33,304 nucleotides of DNA from Chloroflexi bacterium GWB2_54_36 (GTDB taxonomy: Bacteria; Chloroflexota; Anaerolineae; Anaerolineales; Anaerolineaceae). A model generated the notes under the pieces. The model searched no databases. It saw only the letters and a program-made list of their open reading frames with translations, and was not told the origin of the DNA. Positions 1 to 7,749 of this stretch are shown piece by piece (position 1 is the stretch's first letter; every line of letters begins with the position of its first letter). Both the position numbers and the translations under genes were made by a program. The stretch lies in the NCBI GenBank assembly GCA_001796355.1, contig MGMG01000019.1:1-33304 (forward strand), given 5' to 3'.

Positions 1-803
1 AGGTACGGGACGACGTCGCGGTCATCGGTATTCAACCAGAACTGATGGAAGCGGTACGGCGATGTTCTTTCAGCCGACAACCAGACCGAGCCCGATTCCG
101 TTTTGCCAAATTTAGAGCCGTCGGCTTTGGTAATCAGCGGATACACCATCCCGAAAGCGCTCCCGCCGATCGCGCGCCGGATCAATTCCGCGCCTGCAGT
201 GATGTTGCCCCACTGGTCCGAGCCGCCGGTTTGCAGCTTGCAGCCTTCGTGCTGGTAGAGGTGTAAAAAGTCGTAGGACTGCATCAGCATATAGCTGAAT
301 TCGGTGAAGGAAAGCCCTTCTTCGCGTTCCAGGCGGGTCTTGACCGACTCTTTATTGATCATGGCGTTGATGGTGAAGTGCTTGCCAATATCGCGCAGGA
401 AATTTACCAGGTTGAGTTCCAATAACCAGTCGGCATTGTTCATCACCCGCGCCGGGTTGGCCTTTACGTCAAAATCGAGGAAATGCGCCAGTTGTTTTTT
501 GATCGAATCGACGTTGGCTTCCACTTCCTGACGGGTGATCAGCTTGCGCTCGGTAGCCTTGCCGCTTGGATCGCCGATCATGGTGGTCCCGCCGCCGGCC
601 AATGCGATGGGATGATGCCCAAAGCGCTGCAAACGCGCCAGCGCGATCAACGGCACCATGTGCCCGATGTGAAGGGAGTCGGCAGTGGCGTCAAAACCGT
701 TATAGATGGTCACTTTCTCGCGAGCCAACAGGTCTTGCACGCCTTCGACATAGTCGTAAACCATGCCGCGCCATTTTAATTCTTCAAAGACATCGGGGGA
801 CAT
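1..803 (-). CDS. tyrS: Tyrosyl-tRNA synthetase, 3' part cut by window edge
   Basis: This gene charges tRNA-Tyr with tyrosine in the cytoplasm. Reading the minus strand from the ATG at 803 gives 267 residues with no stop, so the C-terminal part lies outside the window. Class I signatures are clear: HIGH at residues 45-48 inside LHIGHM, GDPSGK at 78-82, [10 protein letters not shown] at 191-200, and the KMSKS-equivalent KFGKT at 231-235, which is the form typical of bacterial TyrRS. About two thirds of the usual 400-420 residues are present; the anticodon-binding and S4-like parts are missing. It lies 85 bases downstream of the acyltransferase gene on the same strand. No T-box leader is visible in that gap. 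The family assignment is very secure. Confidence 0.96.
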   Translation of the reverse strand, partial: MSPDVFEELKWRGMVYDYVEGVQDLLAREKVTIYNGFDATADSLHIGHMVPLIALARLQRFGHHPIALAGGGTTMIGDPSGKATERKLITRQEVEANVDSIKKQLAHFLDFDVKANPARVMNNADWLLELNLVNFLRDIGKHFTINAMINKESVKTRLEREEGLSFTEFSYMLMQSYDFLHLYQHEGCKLQTGGSDQWGNITAGAELIRRAIGGSAFGMVYPLITKADGSKFGKTESGSVWLSAERTSPYRFHQFWLNTDDRDVVPY

Positions 804-850
804 AATATACCTTCCAAGTGTACACAAAATGAGCGAACAGCCCTCATTTT

Positions 851-869
851 AACACGGTTTAGCCGTGTT
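851..869. terminator. Short hairpin between acyltransferase gene and tyrS
   Basis: Arms AACACGG (851-857) and CCGTGTT (863-869) enclose a 5-base loop. In the plus direction the stem runs into five T residues. In the minus direction, that of the neighbouring genes, the tail is only TTAAAAT. It may be a weak terminator or attenuator before tyrS. Confidence 0.35.
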
Positions 870-888
870 TTTGGTAAGGCGCGCGGGT

Positions 889-1830
889 TTATGTGCTGCC
901 TGACAAAGATTTTTCCCCCTCACCCTGCCTCTCCCCGAAAAAACCGGGGAGAGGAGTCCTGTTGTGTTCTGCCAGCAAGGTCCGGGCACGGGCGATGATG
1001 CTCTCCATCCAACGCCCGCTGCTTTCCGATTGCAGTTGGGTTGTGGCAATCGGCGGCGCAAAACTGATGCGCGGGGAAACATCCGATTCCTTGCCGGTGA
1101 TAAGCTGCCAGATAACCTGAGTGAACTCGGCAATGCGCCGGCGGTCGATGGGATGCTTGCGCAGGTACGTTAGTGGATGGCGGGCAAAACGTTGCATCAA
1201 TACCCCGCTGACCATCGCCAACGTCAACTGGGTTTCTGGCGCTTTCCGCAGCATAATCTCCAGGCTGGGCGACCAGTTCTGCAGGTTTTCAGCAGAGCCG
1301 GCCTGCACCAACGGGTCAGGGTCGATGCGTCCCGTGCCAAATTGGATCAAGGCGCCACCGGTGCGCAGGTGTTCGATCGCAGCCCGCAGCGCGCTCATGC
1401 GGAGGTCGGGATTGGGACTGACAAAGATCATATGCTGCTGGATGTATTCCAGCGCATGGTAGAAGGGAATTTCATAGGCGATAATTTTCACATCAGGGCG
1501 CGGGATGCTGGCAGCCAGCGCCGCTGAATCGTACGCCCCGGGATGATTGGAAACGACAATCAATGGACCTGACAGGGGTAGATTCTCCAGGCCTTTGGCA
1601 TGTACCTGCACCGAGAGGTTCTTCAGCAGTTCCTGGCCTGCGCCCTGCAGACCTTTATCCCGGGCAGCCTGGTCCGCTGATGAAAAAATATCGGCAAAGC
1701 GCTGCGTCGGCAGGCGCAGTAACCAACCCAAATTACGGCGTAGCAGGCCGCTTTTCGACATTCCCAGCGCCAGGAAGACTTCGTCGGTTATGCGCTCGCG
1801 CAGCAGTCGGACCTGTTCAGCTGTACTCAT
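889..1830 (-). CDS. PlsC-like 1-acyl-glycerol-phosphate acyltransferase family protein
   Basis: This is a probable membrane-associated acyltransferase of the PlsC/LPLAT superfamily, which transfers fatty acyl groups to lysophospholipids or related acceptors. The HX4D catalytic motif is present (H96 to D101 in SNHPGAYD), preceded by the typical hydrophobic strand LIVVSN. I chose the ATG at 1830 because GAGGAG lies seven bases upstream; in-frame codons further upstream have no ribosome site. The protein is 313 residues. The last 25 or so residues (rich in G, E, R, S) are encoded by a palindromic element (928-954), so the natural C-terminus may have been replaced or extended by repeat insertion. 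The exact substrate cannot be read from sequence. tyrS follows on the same strand. Confidence 0.8.
   Translation of the reverse strand: MSTAEQVRLLRERITDEVFLALGMSKSGLLRRNLGWLLRLPTQRFADIFSSADQAARDKGLQGAGQELLKNLSVQVHAKGLENLPLSGPLIVVSNHPGAYDSAALAASIPRPDVKIIAYEIPFYHALEYIQQHMIFVSPNPDLRMSALRAAIEHLRTGGALIQFGTGRIDPDPLVQAGSAENLQNWSPSLEIMLRKAPETQLTLAMVSGVLMQRFARHPLTYLRKHPIDRRRIAEFTQVIWQLITGKESDVSPRISFAPPIATTQLQSESSGRWMESIIARARTLLAEHNRTPLPGFFGERQGEGEKSLSGST
911..960. repeat. Palindromic interspersed-repeat-like element inside a coding end
   Basis: A perfect 10-bp stem, CCTCTCCCCG (928-937) and CGGGGAGAGG (945-954), encloses a 7-base A-rich loop and is flanked by CCCCCTCACCCTG. This arrangement resembles dispersed CCCTCACCC...CTCTCCC repeats often seen between bacterial genes. 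Here it lies in frame inside the 3' end of the acyltransferase gene. Confidence 0.55.
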
Positions 1831-1916
1831 TGCTGCTCTCCTCGAATGTGTATAACTATTAACATAATGACCCATTCAAGGTTGCGCACGCAACCAGACC
1901 CCAGGTCATCCCCCAT

Positions 1917-1953
1917 AAAAAAGCTCCCGGAGGGAGAAACCCTCTAGGAGCAA
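1917..1953 (-). terminator. Rho-independent terminator after the small peptide gene
   Basis: On the minus strand, GCTCC and an inner AGAGGG pair with CCCTC and GGAGC, followed directly by six T residues. It lies about 150 bases downstream of the 29-residue peptide gene (2101-2190), marking a short transcription unit. Confidence 0.75.
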
Positions 1954-2100
1954 TAATCAGAAAGAGACCAACAGGCACCCATACCGGGCGCAGCCACCCG
2001 GTTTACTGGCGCAGAAAAGTATCCCGCTCTTGAGAAAGGCGCTTCCCATCAAGGGGTGTGTTCGATGAGCAGTCAGTTGAATGGATCATGCCTGGGTGCA

Positions 2101-2190
2101 TTATTTATCCGAGGACTGGAAGGTAACCAGACTCAACGCCAGGAACACCACGCCAACTCCTGCCACTACCAAATAAACCACAGTTGCCAT
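2101..2190 (-). CDS. 29-residue hydrophobic membrane peptide
   Basis: A short ORF of 29 codons starts with ATG at 2190 and ends with TAA at 2101. A very strong ribosome site (AGGAGGAGGAGG) sits six bases before the start. The product begins MATVVYLVVAG, has one continuous hydrophobic stretch of about 22 residues rich in V, L, G and A, and ends in the polar tail QSSDK, so it should be a single-span membrane peptide. It stands alone, with a terminator at 1917-1953 downstream and a promoter at 2406-2433 upstream, which supports a real short unit. Its size and hydrophobicity recall TisB-type peptides or small accessory subunits of membrane complexes; neither is proven. No family is recognised. 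Confidence 0.65.
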   Translation of the reverse strand: MATVVYLVVAGVGVVFLALSLVTFQSSDK

Positions 2191-2405
2191 TTTGTACCTC
2201 CTCCTCCTGAAGGACGTAACTCCGCAGGCCTAAACGCGGGGAGAAACCAGCGCATCAAGAGGTCCGTTAAATAAAACCCTCACTATGCGAATAAGCTTCG
2301 CAATTGAGAAGGCGAACCTGATATCTGGTGGGAGCGTCATTCTGGTCGGCGTGCCAGATAATCTGCTCAGTTTCGCCCCCTGAACTTGCGCTGATTCTTA
2401 TATTC

Positions 2406-2433
2406 ATTATACAACGTTTGTTCTATAATGCAA
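2406..2433 (-). promoter_or_regulatory. Promoter with LexA-like dyad
   Basis: On the minus strand, TTGCAT (2428-2433) and TATAAT (2406-2411) are 16 bases apart. The spacer holds GAACAAACGTTG (2412-2423), which resembles the Gram-positive LexA box (GAAC-N4-GTTC) with one mismatch in the second half. A second dyad, GTTCT-N6-AGAAC, lies at 2440-2455. The only gene downstream in this direction before a terminator is the 29-residue peptide. Confidence 0.5.
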
Positions 2434-2603
2434 CTACCAGTTCTGCAAATAGAACGGTCAACAGCGCTTATTCACACACCGTCCCGGCGTCCTTCGGGAG
2501 GACGCCCATCAATCAGGAAACCACCGCATCCCTTTACTATATATACGCTTGGAAGCGCTGAATAGTTCCCAAATCAGGGAAAATTCAAAATGGATAATAA
2601 TGG

Positions 2604-2632
2604 GTAGGGGCAGCTCGCGAGCCGCCCGTGAA
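2604..2632. repeat. REP-like hairpin (GCTCGCGAGC core)
   Basis: A GC-rich dyad, GGGGCAGCTCGCGAGCCGCCC in effect (2607-2628), resembles the hairpin after the TerC gene at 13656-13687, whose core is GGCGGCTCGCAAGCCGCC. The two are probably members of one dispersed palindromic repeat type. Confidence 0.4.
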
Positions 2633-2688
2633 TTAATCTCAGTTGTCGTAATGGCAGGTTGGATTGCCCACAGGACACTCAGTAAGCT

Positions 2689-2757
2689 GTTGGATTTCGG
2701 GGCCGCAGAGAAGATTGTTAACCAAATCAGGTAGGCTGCCCCTCAATCCAACCTACC
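2689..2757. repeat. Dispersed ~70-bp inverted repeat, copy 1
   Basis: The element runs from TGTTGGATTTCGGGG to CCCCTCAATCCAACCTAC, with ends that pair as GTTGGATT/AATCCAAC. Closely related copies lie at 23451-23518 and, more diverged, at 32287-32354. It encodes nothing. The rest of 2191-2844 holds only the promoter, REP-like hairpin and terminator listed separately. Confidence 0.7.
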
Positions 2758-2794
2758 TTCCATTTTTTCAACCGTTGGCGTGCGTGCCTTCCTG

Positions 2795-2829
2795 AAAAAA
2801 AGAGCCGGTTTGGCGCCTGCTCTTTTTTT
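2795..2829 (-). terminator. Terminator after the first Tad cassette
   Basis: The arms AAAAAAAGAGC and GCTCTTTTTTT flank a GC-rich loop, giving a strong U-tract in both directions. It sits 16 bases after the TadG-like stop at 2845 and would end the minus-strand cassette. Confidence 0.85.
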
Positions 2830-2844
2830 GCTGATCAAAAATGC

Positions 2845-4206
2845 TTACTTCTGTACTTGCAGATAGGAGGTCATCCCATAATCCCGGTCCGGATCATAGG
2901 TAATATTCAAGTACGAGGTACCATTTATTTTGACCGCGTTGGCGATGATGGATACAAACATGTCCGTTTGGGAACTGGAATCCGATGTGCCGTTAACCGT
3001 GACTTCACTGGATGGCATGTACATCGTCCCGGCAAACACATTATTGGAACCGCCGTTGATTTTTACGTCTGCAACAACCCCTGGCGGAATATATAACAAC
3101 ACATCTTCGATAGCGCCGCTGGGTGGAGGATTAATAGGGTCCTCATAACCATTAGGAGCTGCAAGTGTGGAGTCGGCGCCGCCGTTGATCGTCAAACTGG
3201 TGCCGGTATAGTAAATGGTTACCCCATCGCCATTGCCACCGGGTTGTTCAGGTCCTACAACCCATGCCGAGGCAGTCATGCTCACTGTTCCTTTGATGCA
3301 GTACAACCCGGCCTTTAATTCTACGGGGACCTTAAAATCCCAGTCGTTATAATTACCGGGTTCAATTACCCTTGGATCATTGGCAGGATCAATGGTATTG
3401 AATTTCAGGTCGTCATAGGGATCCGTCTTCGAGCATGAATCTTCAGGATACGGAATGAGTCTGACATCTGTCAGCGGGTGATAATCGGGCTGCGGGGCCG
3501 GAATTGGGTTGGATATTCCGGTAACATAACCCGTGTGATAGTAATTGACTCCACCGCCAGTAATATCGATCTTGGCATTACCATTGCGCTCTACGCAAGA
3601 ATTCGACCAGATTCCACCATTAATCAGAAAGGTTTCATTGTCACCCGAAATCCAAACCCCATCCGCATTGGCCTGGCAATCCTTGCTTAAGGATACGATT
3701 GCCGAACCATCACCGGCATTTATACCGGGTTTAACCCTGGTAACAGATGAAACCGTATTGCGCATGGGGGCGCCGGTAAATAGCTGCACGAAGGAAGTCG
3801 TGGTATCGCGCGTTAGCATCACAAACACATCGACATATTCGCCTGTTGCGCTGCAGGTGATATCAACCCCATTATTATGTTCACCGGTTCCAAGGTTGTT
3901 GTTCTTTGCAATGGTAAAGTCGTTCGCTGCAGCCTTACTGATGGCTGCCGTATAACCATCCGCAATTCCTGAAACCAGTGGACTGCACTCAAACTGGGCG
4001 GAGGTCATGTTCAGGCCTTCAACCACACCTGCCACAACCCCTGCGCCTGCCAGGCTGGCTGCGTCGGCGGAACTTTGCATATACCGACGATCCGCATAGA
4101 TCATGCCCCCATCCACAGCCAGGGCAGTGAAACCTAACAGACCCACTAAAACCAGTGCCATAAGCACCAGGATCTGACCTTTCTCGGAAAAATGTTTCTC
4201 ATTCAT
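2845..4206 (-). CDS. TadG-like secreted/surface protein (cassette A)
   Basis: This 453-residue protein starts with a short basic leader, then the Tad/TadG signature EKGQILVLMALVLVGLLGF and a TM helix, followed by AVDGGMIYADRRYMQSSADAASLAGA. This prepilin-like N-terminus is typical of TadG proteins linked to Flp/Tad systems. The remaining 400 residues form an extracellular beta-rich, Gly/Asn/Thr-rich region of unknown role. I chose the ATG at 4206 because AGGGAGGA precedes it; an upstream in-frame extension lacks a ribosome site and would place sequence before the leader. It is the last gene of a TadE-TadE-TadG unit and is paralogous to the protein at 5869-7263, sharing the N-terminus, the SVTRVKPG/SISEAEPG region and the SITYD-type end. 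No tadA/B/C motor genes are in the window. Confidence 0.8.
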   Translation of the reverse strand: MNEKHFSEKGQILVLMALVLVGLLGFTALAVDGGMIYADRRYMQSSADAASLAGAGVVAGVVEGLNMTSAQFECSPLVSGIADGYTAAISKAAANDFTIAKNNNLGTGEHNNGVDITCSATGEYVDVFVMLTRDTTTSFVQLFTGAPMRNTVSSVTRVKPGINAGDGSAIVSLSKDCQANADGVWISGDNETFLINGGIWSNSCVERNGNAKIDITGGGVNYYHTGYVTGISNPIPAPQPDYHPLTDVRLIPYPEDSCSKTDPYDDLKFNTIDPANDPRVIEPGNYNDWDFKVPVELKAGLYCIKGTVSMTASAWVVGPEQPGGNGDGVTIYYTGTSLTINGGADSTLAAPNGYEDPINPPPSGAIEDVLLYIPPGVVADVKINGGSNNVFAGTMYMPSSEVTVNGTSDSSSQTDMFVSIIANAVKINGTSYLNITYDPDRDYGMTSYLQVQK

Positions 4207-4228
4207 AATAATCCTCCCTAACGGGACA

Positions 4229-4681
4229 TTAATTGCATGCAGGCCGAACAATGCGATCTTTGATTTCAACGTGCATCGGAACCGTTGGTCCGGTAAAAGC
4301 GGACAACAACGGCATGGTGACGCTAAAATTGTGATCGATCGATAAAAGAATTTCTTTATTCTCACAACCATGAGCTGGGCGAGTTAAGCTCTTGTCCGCA
4401 GTCCAGGCTGCTTCACAACTCATCCCATCCACCAGGACGACCACGTTGTAGGTGTTATCAGGCATGTTTTGCGAAGCCCGTTCTATGATCTGGCCGCAGT
4501 AACTTGGATACACGGCTCCGTAACCGGCCCCTTCCTGGGCAGCATCGCGCATAGTCAGATACTCAAACATCATGCGGCCAAGGTCGACGACCCCCGCCAG
4601 GAGAATGAGGATAAATACCAGCACCAACGCCAGTTCCATCAGGCTTTGACCTTTTTCAGTAGTTCTTACAATCTTTTTCAT
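4229..4681 (-). CDS. TadE-family pseudopilin-like protein, short (cassette A)
   Basis: A 150-residue TadE-like protein. After a basic leader it carries EKGQSLMELALVLVFILILLA and GVVDLGRMMFEYLTMRDAAQEGAGYGA, the E-G-x-S/A...E hallmark of TadE-type pseudopilins that are cleaved and inserted at the membrane. The C-terminal 90 residues contain four Cys, perhaps disulfide-bonded outside. The ATG at 4681 matches the start of the paralogue at 7277-7735; an upstream GTG at 4711 overlaps the previous gene and is less likely. It lies between the long TadE (stop 4696) and TadG (start 4206), so the three genes form one transcript. Confidence 0.8.
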   Translation of the reverse strand: MKKIVRTTEKGQSLMELALVLVFILILLAGVVDLGRMMFEYLTMRDAAQEGAGYGAVYPSYCGQIIERASQNMPDNTYNVVVLVDGMSCEAAWTADKSLTRPAHGCENKEILLSIDHNFSVTMPLLSAFTGPTVPMHVEIKDRIVRPACN

Positions 4682-4695
4682 CTTTTCTCTCAAAG

Positions 4696-5604
4696 TTACC
4701 AGACCTGGCACGGTTTCCCGCTACCATCTTCCATGATCAAGCTTACGCCTGTAAATTTTGCGTTGTTTTCAGAAAAAACAAACTCAAATTGGGTTGTGCC
4801 AGTACCGACTACCCAATCGGGAATTTCAACAGTGGCAGGGGATGTCAACAAAAGGCCGGATATAGGGTCGTAAATACCGTTCACATAGATCACTTCATTT
4901 AACAAGGGATCTTTCTTCGCCCAGGTGACAATAATCGAGGTTAATGTGTATTGCTCGCCGCTATTGTTGGTGAAAGTGGCGGTGGAGGCGCCATTTGTGC
5001 CCGCCGTCCAGGTAATAGTTCCATTACATACGCCTTCCGTTGTTGGAGTGGACGTCGGAGGTGGGGTTGGCGAGGCTCCGGGTGTGGAGGTTGCCTCGGG
5101 TGCTTCTTCGGATGCGGCGGGTTTAGGGGTTGCAGTTGGGGCATCCGGCGGCGGCAGAGTCCAGACCAAATGGACCTCTCTAATGATCGTCCGTCTGGCG
5201 ACCGAGCTGAGGGTCAGATCAGGAATAATGCCGGTGACGGATTCATAAGGTATGGAAGCAGTTACGATGATGCGTTCGCCTAACGTTGTGCCACAACCGC
5301 TTGCTACGGGTGAGCCGGGCCCGCTGTCATGTTGGATCAAGACATTCAAATTCCCGGCGATAAAACCGGCGCGTTGGGCTTGCGCCTCCACACCCGCACA
5401 TGAATTAACTACATTTTCAACTGCTGCGCCGAAACGCGCACCTTCCCGTGCCGCGGCATAGATCGATGTGTATGTGATGAAAAGTCGGCCGAATTCGAAA
5501 ACGCCTAAAATGATCAATAAGAAAACCGGGAAAGCAAGCGCGAATTCGACCAATCCCTGACCACGTTGTCCCGGCCGATGATGTTTAAGTCGATTGAAGA
5601 TCAT
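4696..5604 (-). CDS. TadE-family pseudopilin-like protein with Pro/Thr linker (cassette A)
   Basis: A 302-residue protein with the TadE signature GQGLVEFALAFPVFLLIILGVFEFGRLF near the N-terminus, then YAAAREGARFGAA. Residues about 150-190 are a low-complexity linker rich in P, T, S, A and E (PTATPKPAASE, STPGASPTPPP). A beta-type domain of about 110 residues follows and ends in CQVW. The protein is probably anchored by its N-terminal helix with the C-terminal domain outside the cell. The ATG at 5604 has AGGAGG ten bases upstream. It is the first gene of cassette A and the paralogue of the gene at 7750-8679. Confidence 0.82.
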   Translation of the reverse strand: MIFNRLKHHRPGQRGQGLVEFALAFPVFLLIILGVFEFGRLFITYTSIYAAAREGARFGAAVENVVNSCAGVEAQAQRAGFIAGNLNVLIQHDSGPGSPVASGCGTTLGERIIVTASIPYESVTGIIPDLTLSSVARRTIIREVHLVWTLPPPDAPTATPKPAASEEAPEATSTPGASPTPPPTSTPTTEGVCNGTITWTAGTNGASTATFTNNSGEQYTLTSIIVTWAKKDPLLNEVIYVNGIYDPISGLLLTSPATVEIPDWVVGTGTTQFEFVFSENNAKFTGVSLIMEDGSGKPCQVW

Positions 5605-5812
5605 TGCAACGAACCTCCTACTGTGCTAAAAAAGGCAAACCCGGCCACACCTGTGCTGTTGAGACGCCAAAGTCGCCCCAAAATAAACAATTCGGTTACC
5701 TTATTCTAACCTCTGCCAACCCGATTCGAGTTAATAATTATGCAAACTGGATGGGGAGATGCATTCAGGCTGAAAGCAAGATCGCCGAGCATTTCCGAGG
5801 CTTATCCTGTTG

Positions 5813-5852
5813 CAATAAAAAGGCCAGCTTGATCAAGCTGGCCTTTTTATTG
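5813..5852 (-). terminator. Perfect 40-base palindromic bidirectional terminator
   Basis: The arms start CAATAAAAAGGCCAGCTT and meet at GATC; the whole 40-base stretch equals its own reverse complement. It places a T-tract after the stem in both directions. It ends the second Tad cassette (stop at 5869) and insulates it from cassette A. The remainder of 5605-5868 holds no gene that I can see. Confidence 0.88.
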
Positions 5853-5868
5853 TTAATTTTTGGAAGAA

Positions 5869-7263
5869 TTATTGTATGAGCTGCATGGATGCCGGCACGC
5901 TATAATCCATATCTTTCTCATACGTGATCGATAGTTTGGCAGTTCCCCCAACGGTAACGTCATACCCAATGATCGAGGTTTTAAACACCACCTCTTTATT
6001 TTCATCGATCAGATCCGGGGTGCCGCCGATAAAAATATTGCTGGACGGCGCATAAACTGTTCCGGCGAAGTACGACCCGCCATTTCCTTTCAATTCAACC
6101 CGGGCATCGGAATCCTTGCCCAAATAAATCAACATGTCTTCAACGGAACCGGGGCCGCCTGGCGTGACTTCCACAGGCGTTTCATTTTGCGCAACAAGTT
6201 TAATCAGGCCGCCGGTAATGAAAATTCCATCTCCCGACTTAGGGTCCGTATTGGTGTAGTAAATGGTGATGCCCTCCCCGCTCATCTCACCATCGCCAAC
6301 CGTGATTTCCTCGGAGACGCAATATAGACCTGGGTTCAAGGTTAATATTCCCTTGCCTGTCATTCTGATACTGCCATAATACCCAGGGTCAATTGTCGTG
6401 TCGTCACCTGTACTTACAGAGATGTTTTTTACGGTCGGGTCGCTAGTGCTATCCTCACAAACGGGAGGTTCGATCGTCGCAAAAGTAATCGGATGGTATT
6501 CTGCTACGGGTGTTGGTTCAGGCGACACCATACACTTATCCGGGTCAGGACATGCGCCCGTCTTAAGCCAGTATGAATCTTCGTAATAATTGATATCTCC
6601 CTCTTTCACATCCACATAGGTGCTGCCCTTAAACACCGTGCAGGAATTCGAATATACGCCACCTGCGTTTATGATTGTTTCAGGAGTGCCATCGAACTTC
6701 ACCCCGCCTTTGTTCGTCGCGCAATCGAAACTGGTAGAAATAATTGCAGACCCACTGCCTGCCGTAAAACCGGGTTCTGCTTCGGAAATGGATCGGACCG
6801 TGTTTCTCATCGGCTCGGTGGTAAATAATTGCACAAAGGATGTATCCGTTTCTTTTGAGATCATAACCAGGACCTCAACTTTGTCGGCGGCAAAATTGCA
6901 GGTTGCATTGATTCCGTAATCAGGTCCGCCCTCTGTCCCTACCGTATCATCGATCGGAATATCGATAAACCCATTCGCTTGCGCCTTCAATTGCGCAGCG
7001 GCTTCTGCATCGGCCAACATGCCGGGAACAACACTCAGCGAGCAATTAAAATCCAGGGTTTTATAACCATGATCTTCGATATATTGGGCAGCCACGCTGG
7101 CGCCGGCAAGGCTGGAAGCATCAGCCGCGCTCTGCATATAGCGCCGGTCTGCATAGATCATTCCCCCATCGATAGCCAGGGCGGTAAAACCCAACAGACC
7201 CATAAGCGCTAAAACCAGAAGCACCAGGATTTGTCCTCTTTCGGATGGTAATTCTTTGTTCAT
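5869..7263 (-). CDS. TadG-like secreted/surface protein (cassette B)
   Basis: A 464-residue paralogue of the protein at 2845-4206. It has the same N-terminal prepilin-like segment (SERGQILVLLVLALMGLLGF, then AIDGGMIYADRRYMQSAADASSLAGA). The long extracellular region is rich in G, T, D and S and includes Cys pairs and a short EPTPV segment. The ATG at 7263 follows GGGAGGTGG. It ends the cassette B transcript, just before the 40-base palindromic terminator. N-termini of the two TadG copies are far better conserved than their distal domains, suggesting conserved export and diverged surface function. The ligand or partner is unknown. Confidence 0.8.
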   Translation of the reverse strand: MNKELPSERGQILVLLVLALMGLLGFTALAIDGGMIYADRRYMQSAADASSLAGASVAAQYIEDHGYKTLDFNCSLSVVPGMLADAEAAAQLKAQANGFIDIPIDDTVGTEGGPDYGINATCNFAADKVEVLVMISKETDTSFVQLFTTEPMRNTVRSISEAEPGFTAGSGSAIISTSFDCATNKGGVKFDGTPETIINAGGVYSNSCTVFKGSTYVDVKEGDINYYEDSYWLKTGACPDPDKCMVSPEPTPVAEYHPITFATIEPPVCEDSTSDPTVKNISVSTGDDTTIDPGYYGSIRMTGKGILTLNPGLYCVSEEITVGDGEMSGEGITIYYTNTDPKSGDGIFITGGLIKLVAQNETPVEVTPGGPGSVEDMLIYLGKDSDARVELKGNGGSYFAGTVYAPSSNIFIGGTPDLIDENKEVVFKTSIIGYDVTVGGTAKLSITYEKDMDYSVPASMQLIQ

Positions 7264-7276
7264 TTGCCACCTCCCA

Positions 7277-7735
7277 TCAGGGGCTTGAATCACATTTGGG
7301 TCGGACAATGTTGTCTTTTATTTCAACATGCATTGGAACGGTTGGGCCGGTAAATACACTGATCAGCGGCATGGTAACCGTAAAATCATGGTCTAGTGCG
7401 ACAATTACTTCTTTGCCTGCACAGCCATTGACGAGACTAACTTCATCCGAAGTTGCAGCGGATTTACACCCTATGCCGTTAATCGACACGAGAACGGCGT
7501 AGTTTTCATCCGGTAAATTTTGCATGACGCGGTTAACAGTCTCATCGCAATAGTTAGGGTAGATGGCGGCATACCCAGCTCCCTCCTGAGCCGCATCGCG
7601 CATCGTCAGGTATTCATACATCATGCGCCCCAGGTCAACCACACCCGCAAGAATGATCAACACAAAAACGATAATTAATGCGAGTTCAACCAGGCTCTGG
7701 CCCTTTTCATTGCGTTGATTAAGTCGATGTTTCAT
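7277..7735 (-). CDS. TadE-family pseudopilin-like protein, short (cassette B)
   Basis: A 152-residue TadE-like protein, paralogous to the one at 4229-4681. It shares NEKGQSLVELALIIVFVLII, GVVDLGRMMYEYLTMRDAAQEGAGYAA, and a Cys-containing tail ending near TVPMHVEIKDNIVRPKC. Two starts are possible. The ATG at 7735 is preceded by AGGGCGAAGC and matches the paralogue. The ATG at 7753 overlaps the previous stop as ATGA and would add six residues by translational coupling. I prefer 7735 with moderate certainty. It is the middle gene of cassette B. Confidence 0.78.
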   Translation of the reverse strand: MKHRLNQRNEKGQSLVELALIIVFVLIILAGVVDLGRMMYEYLTMRDAAQEGAGYAAIYPNYCDETVNRVMQNLPDENYAVLVSINGIGCKSAATSDEVSLVNGCAGKEVIVALDHDFTVTMPLISVFTGPTVPMHVEIKDNIVRPKCDSSP

Positions 7736-7749
7736 GCTTCGCCCTGTTG

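Noticed and set aside
804-888. T-box leader before tyrS
   Set aside because: The gap is only 85 bases, and neither a specifier stem nor the T-box sequence is visible.
5605-5812. Cyclic-di-GMP or other riboswitch before the Tad cassettes
   Set aside because: I looked for conserved cores in this region and in 8680-8912 on the minus strand and found only isolated partial matches.
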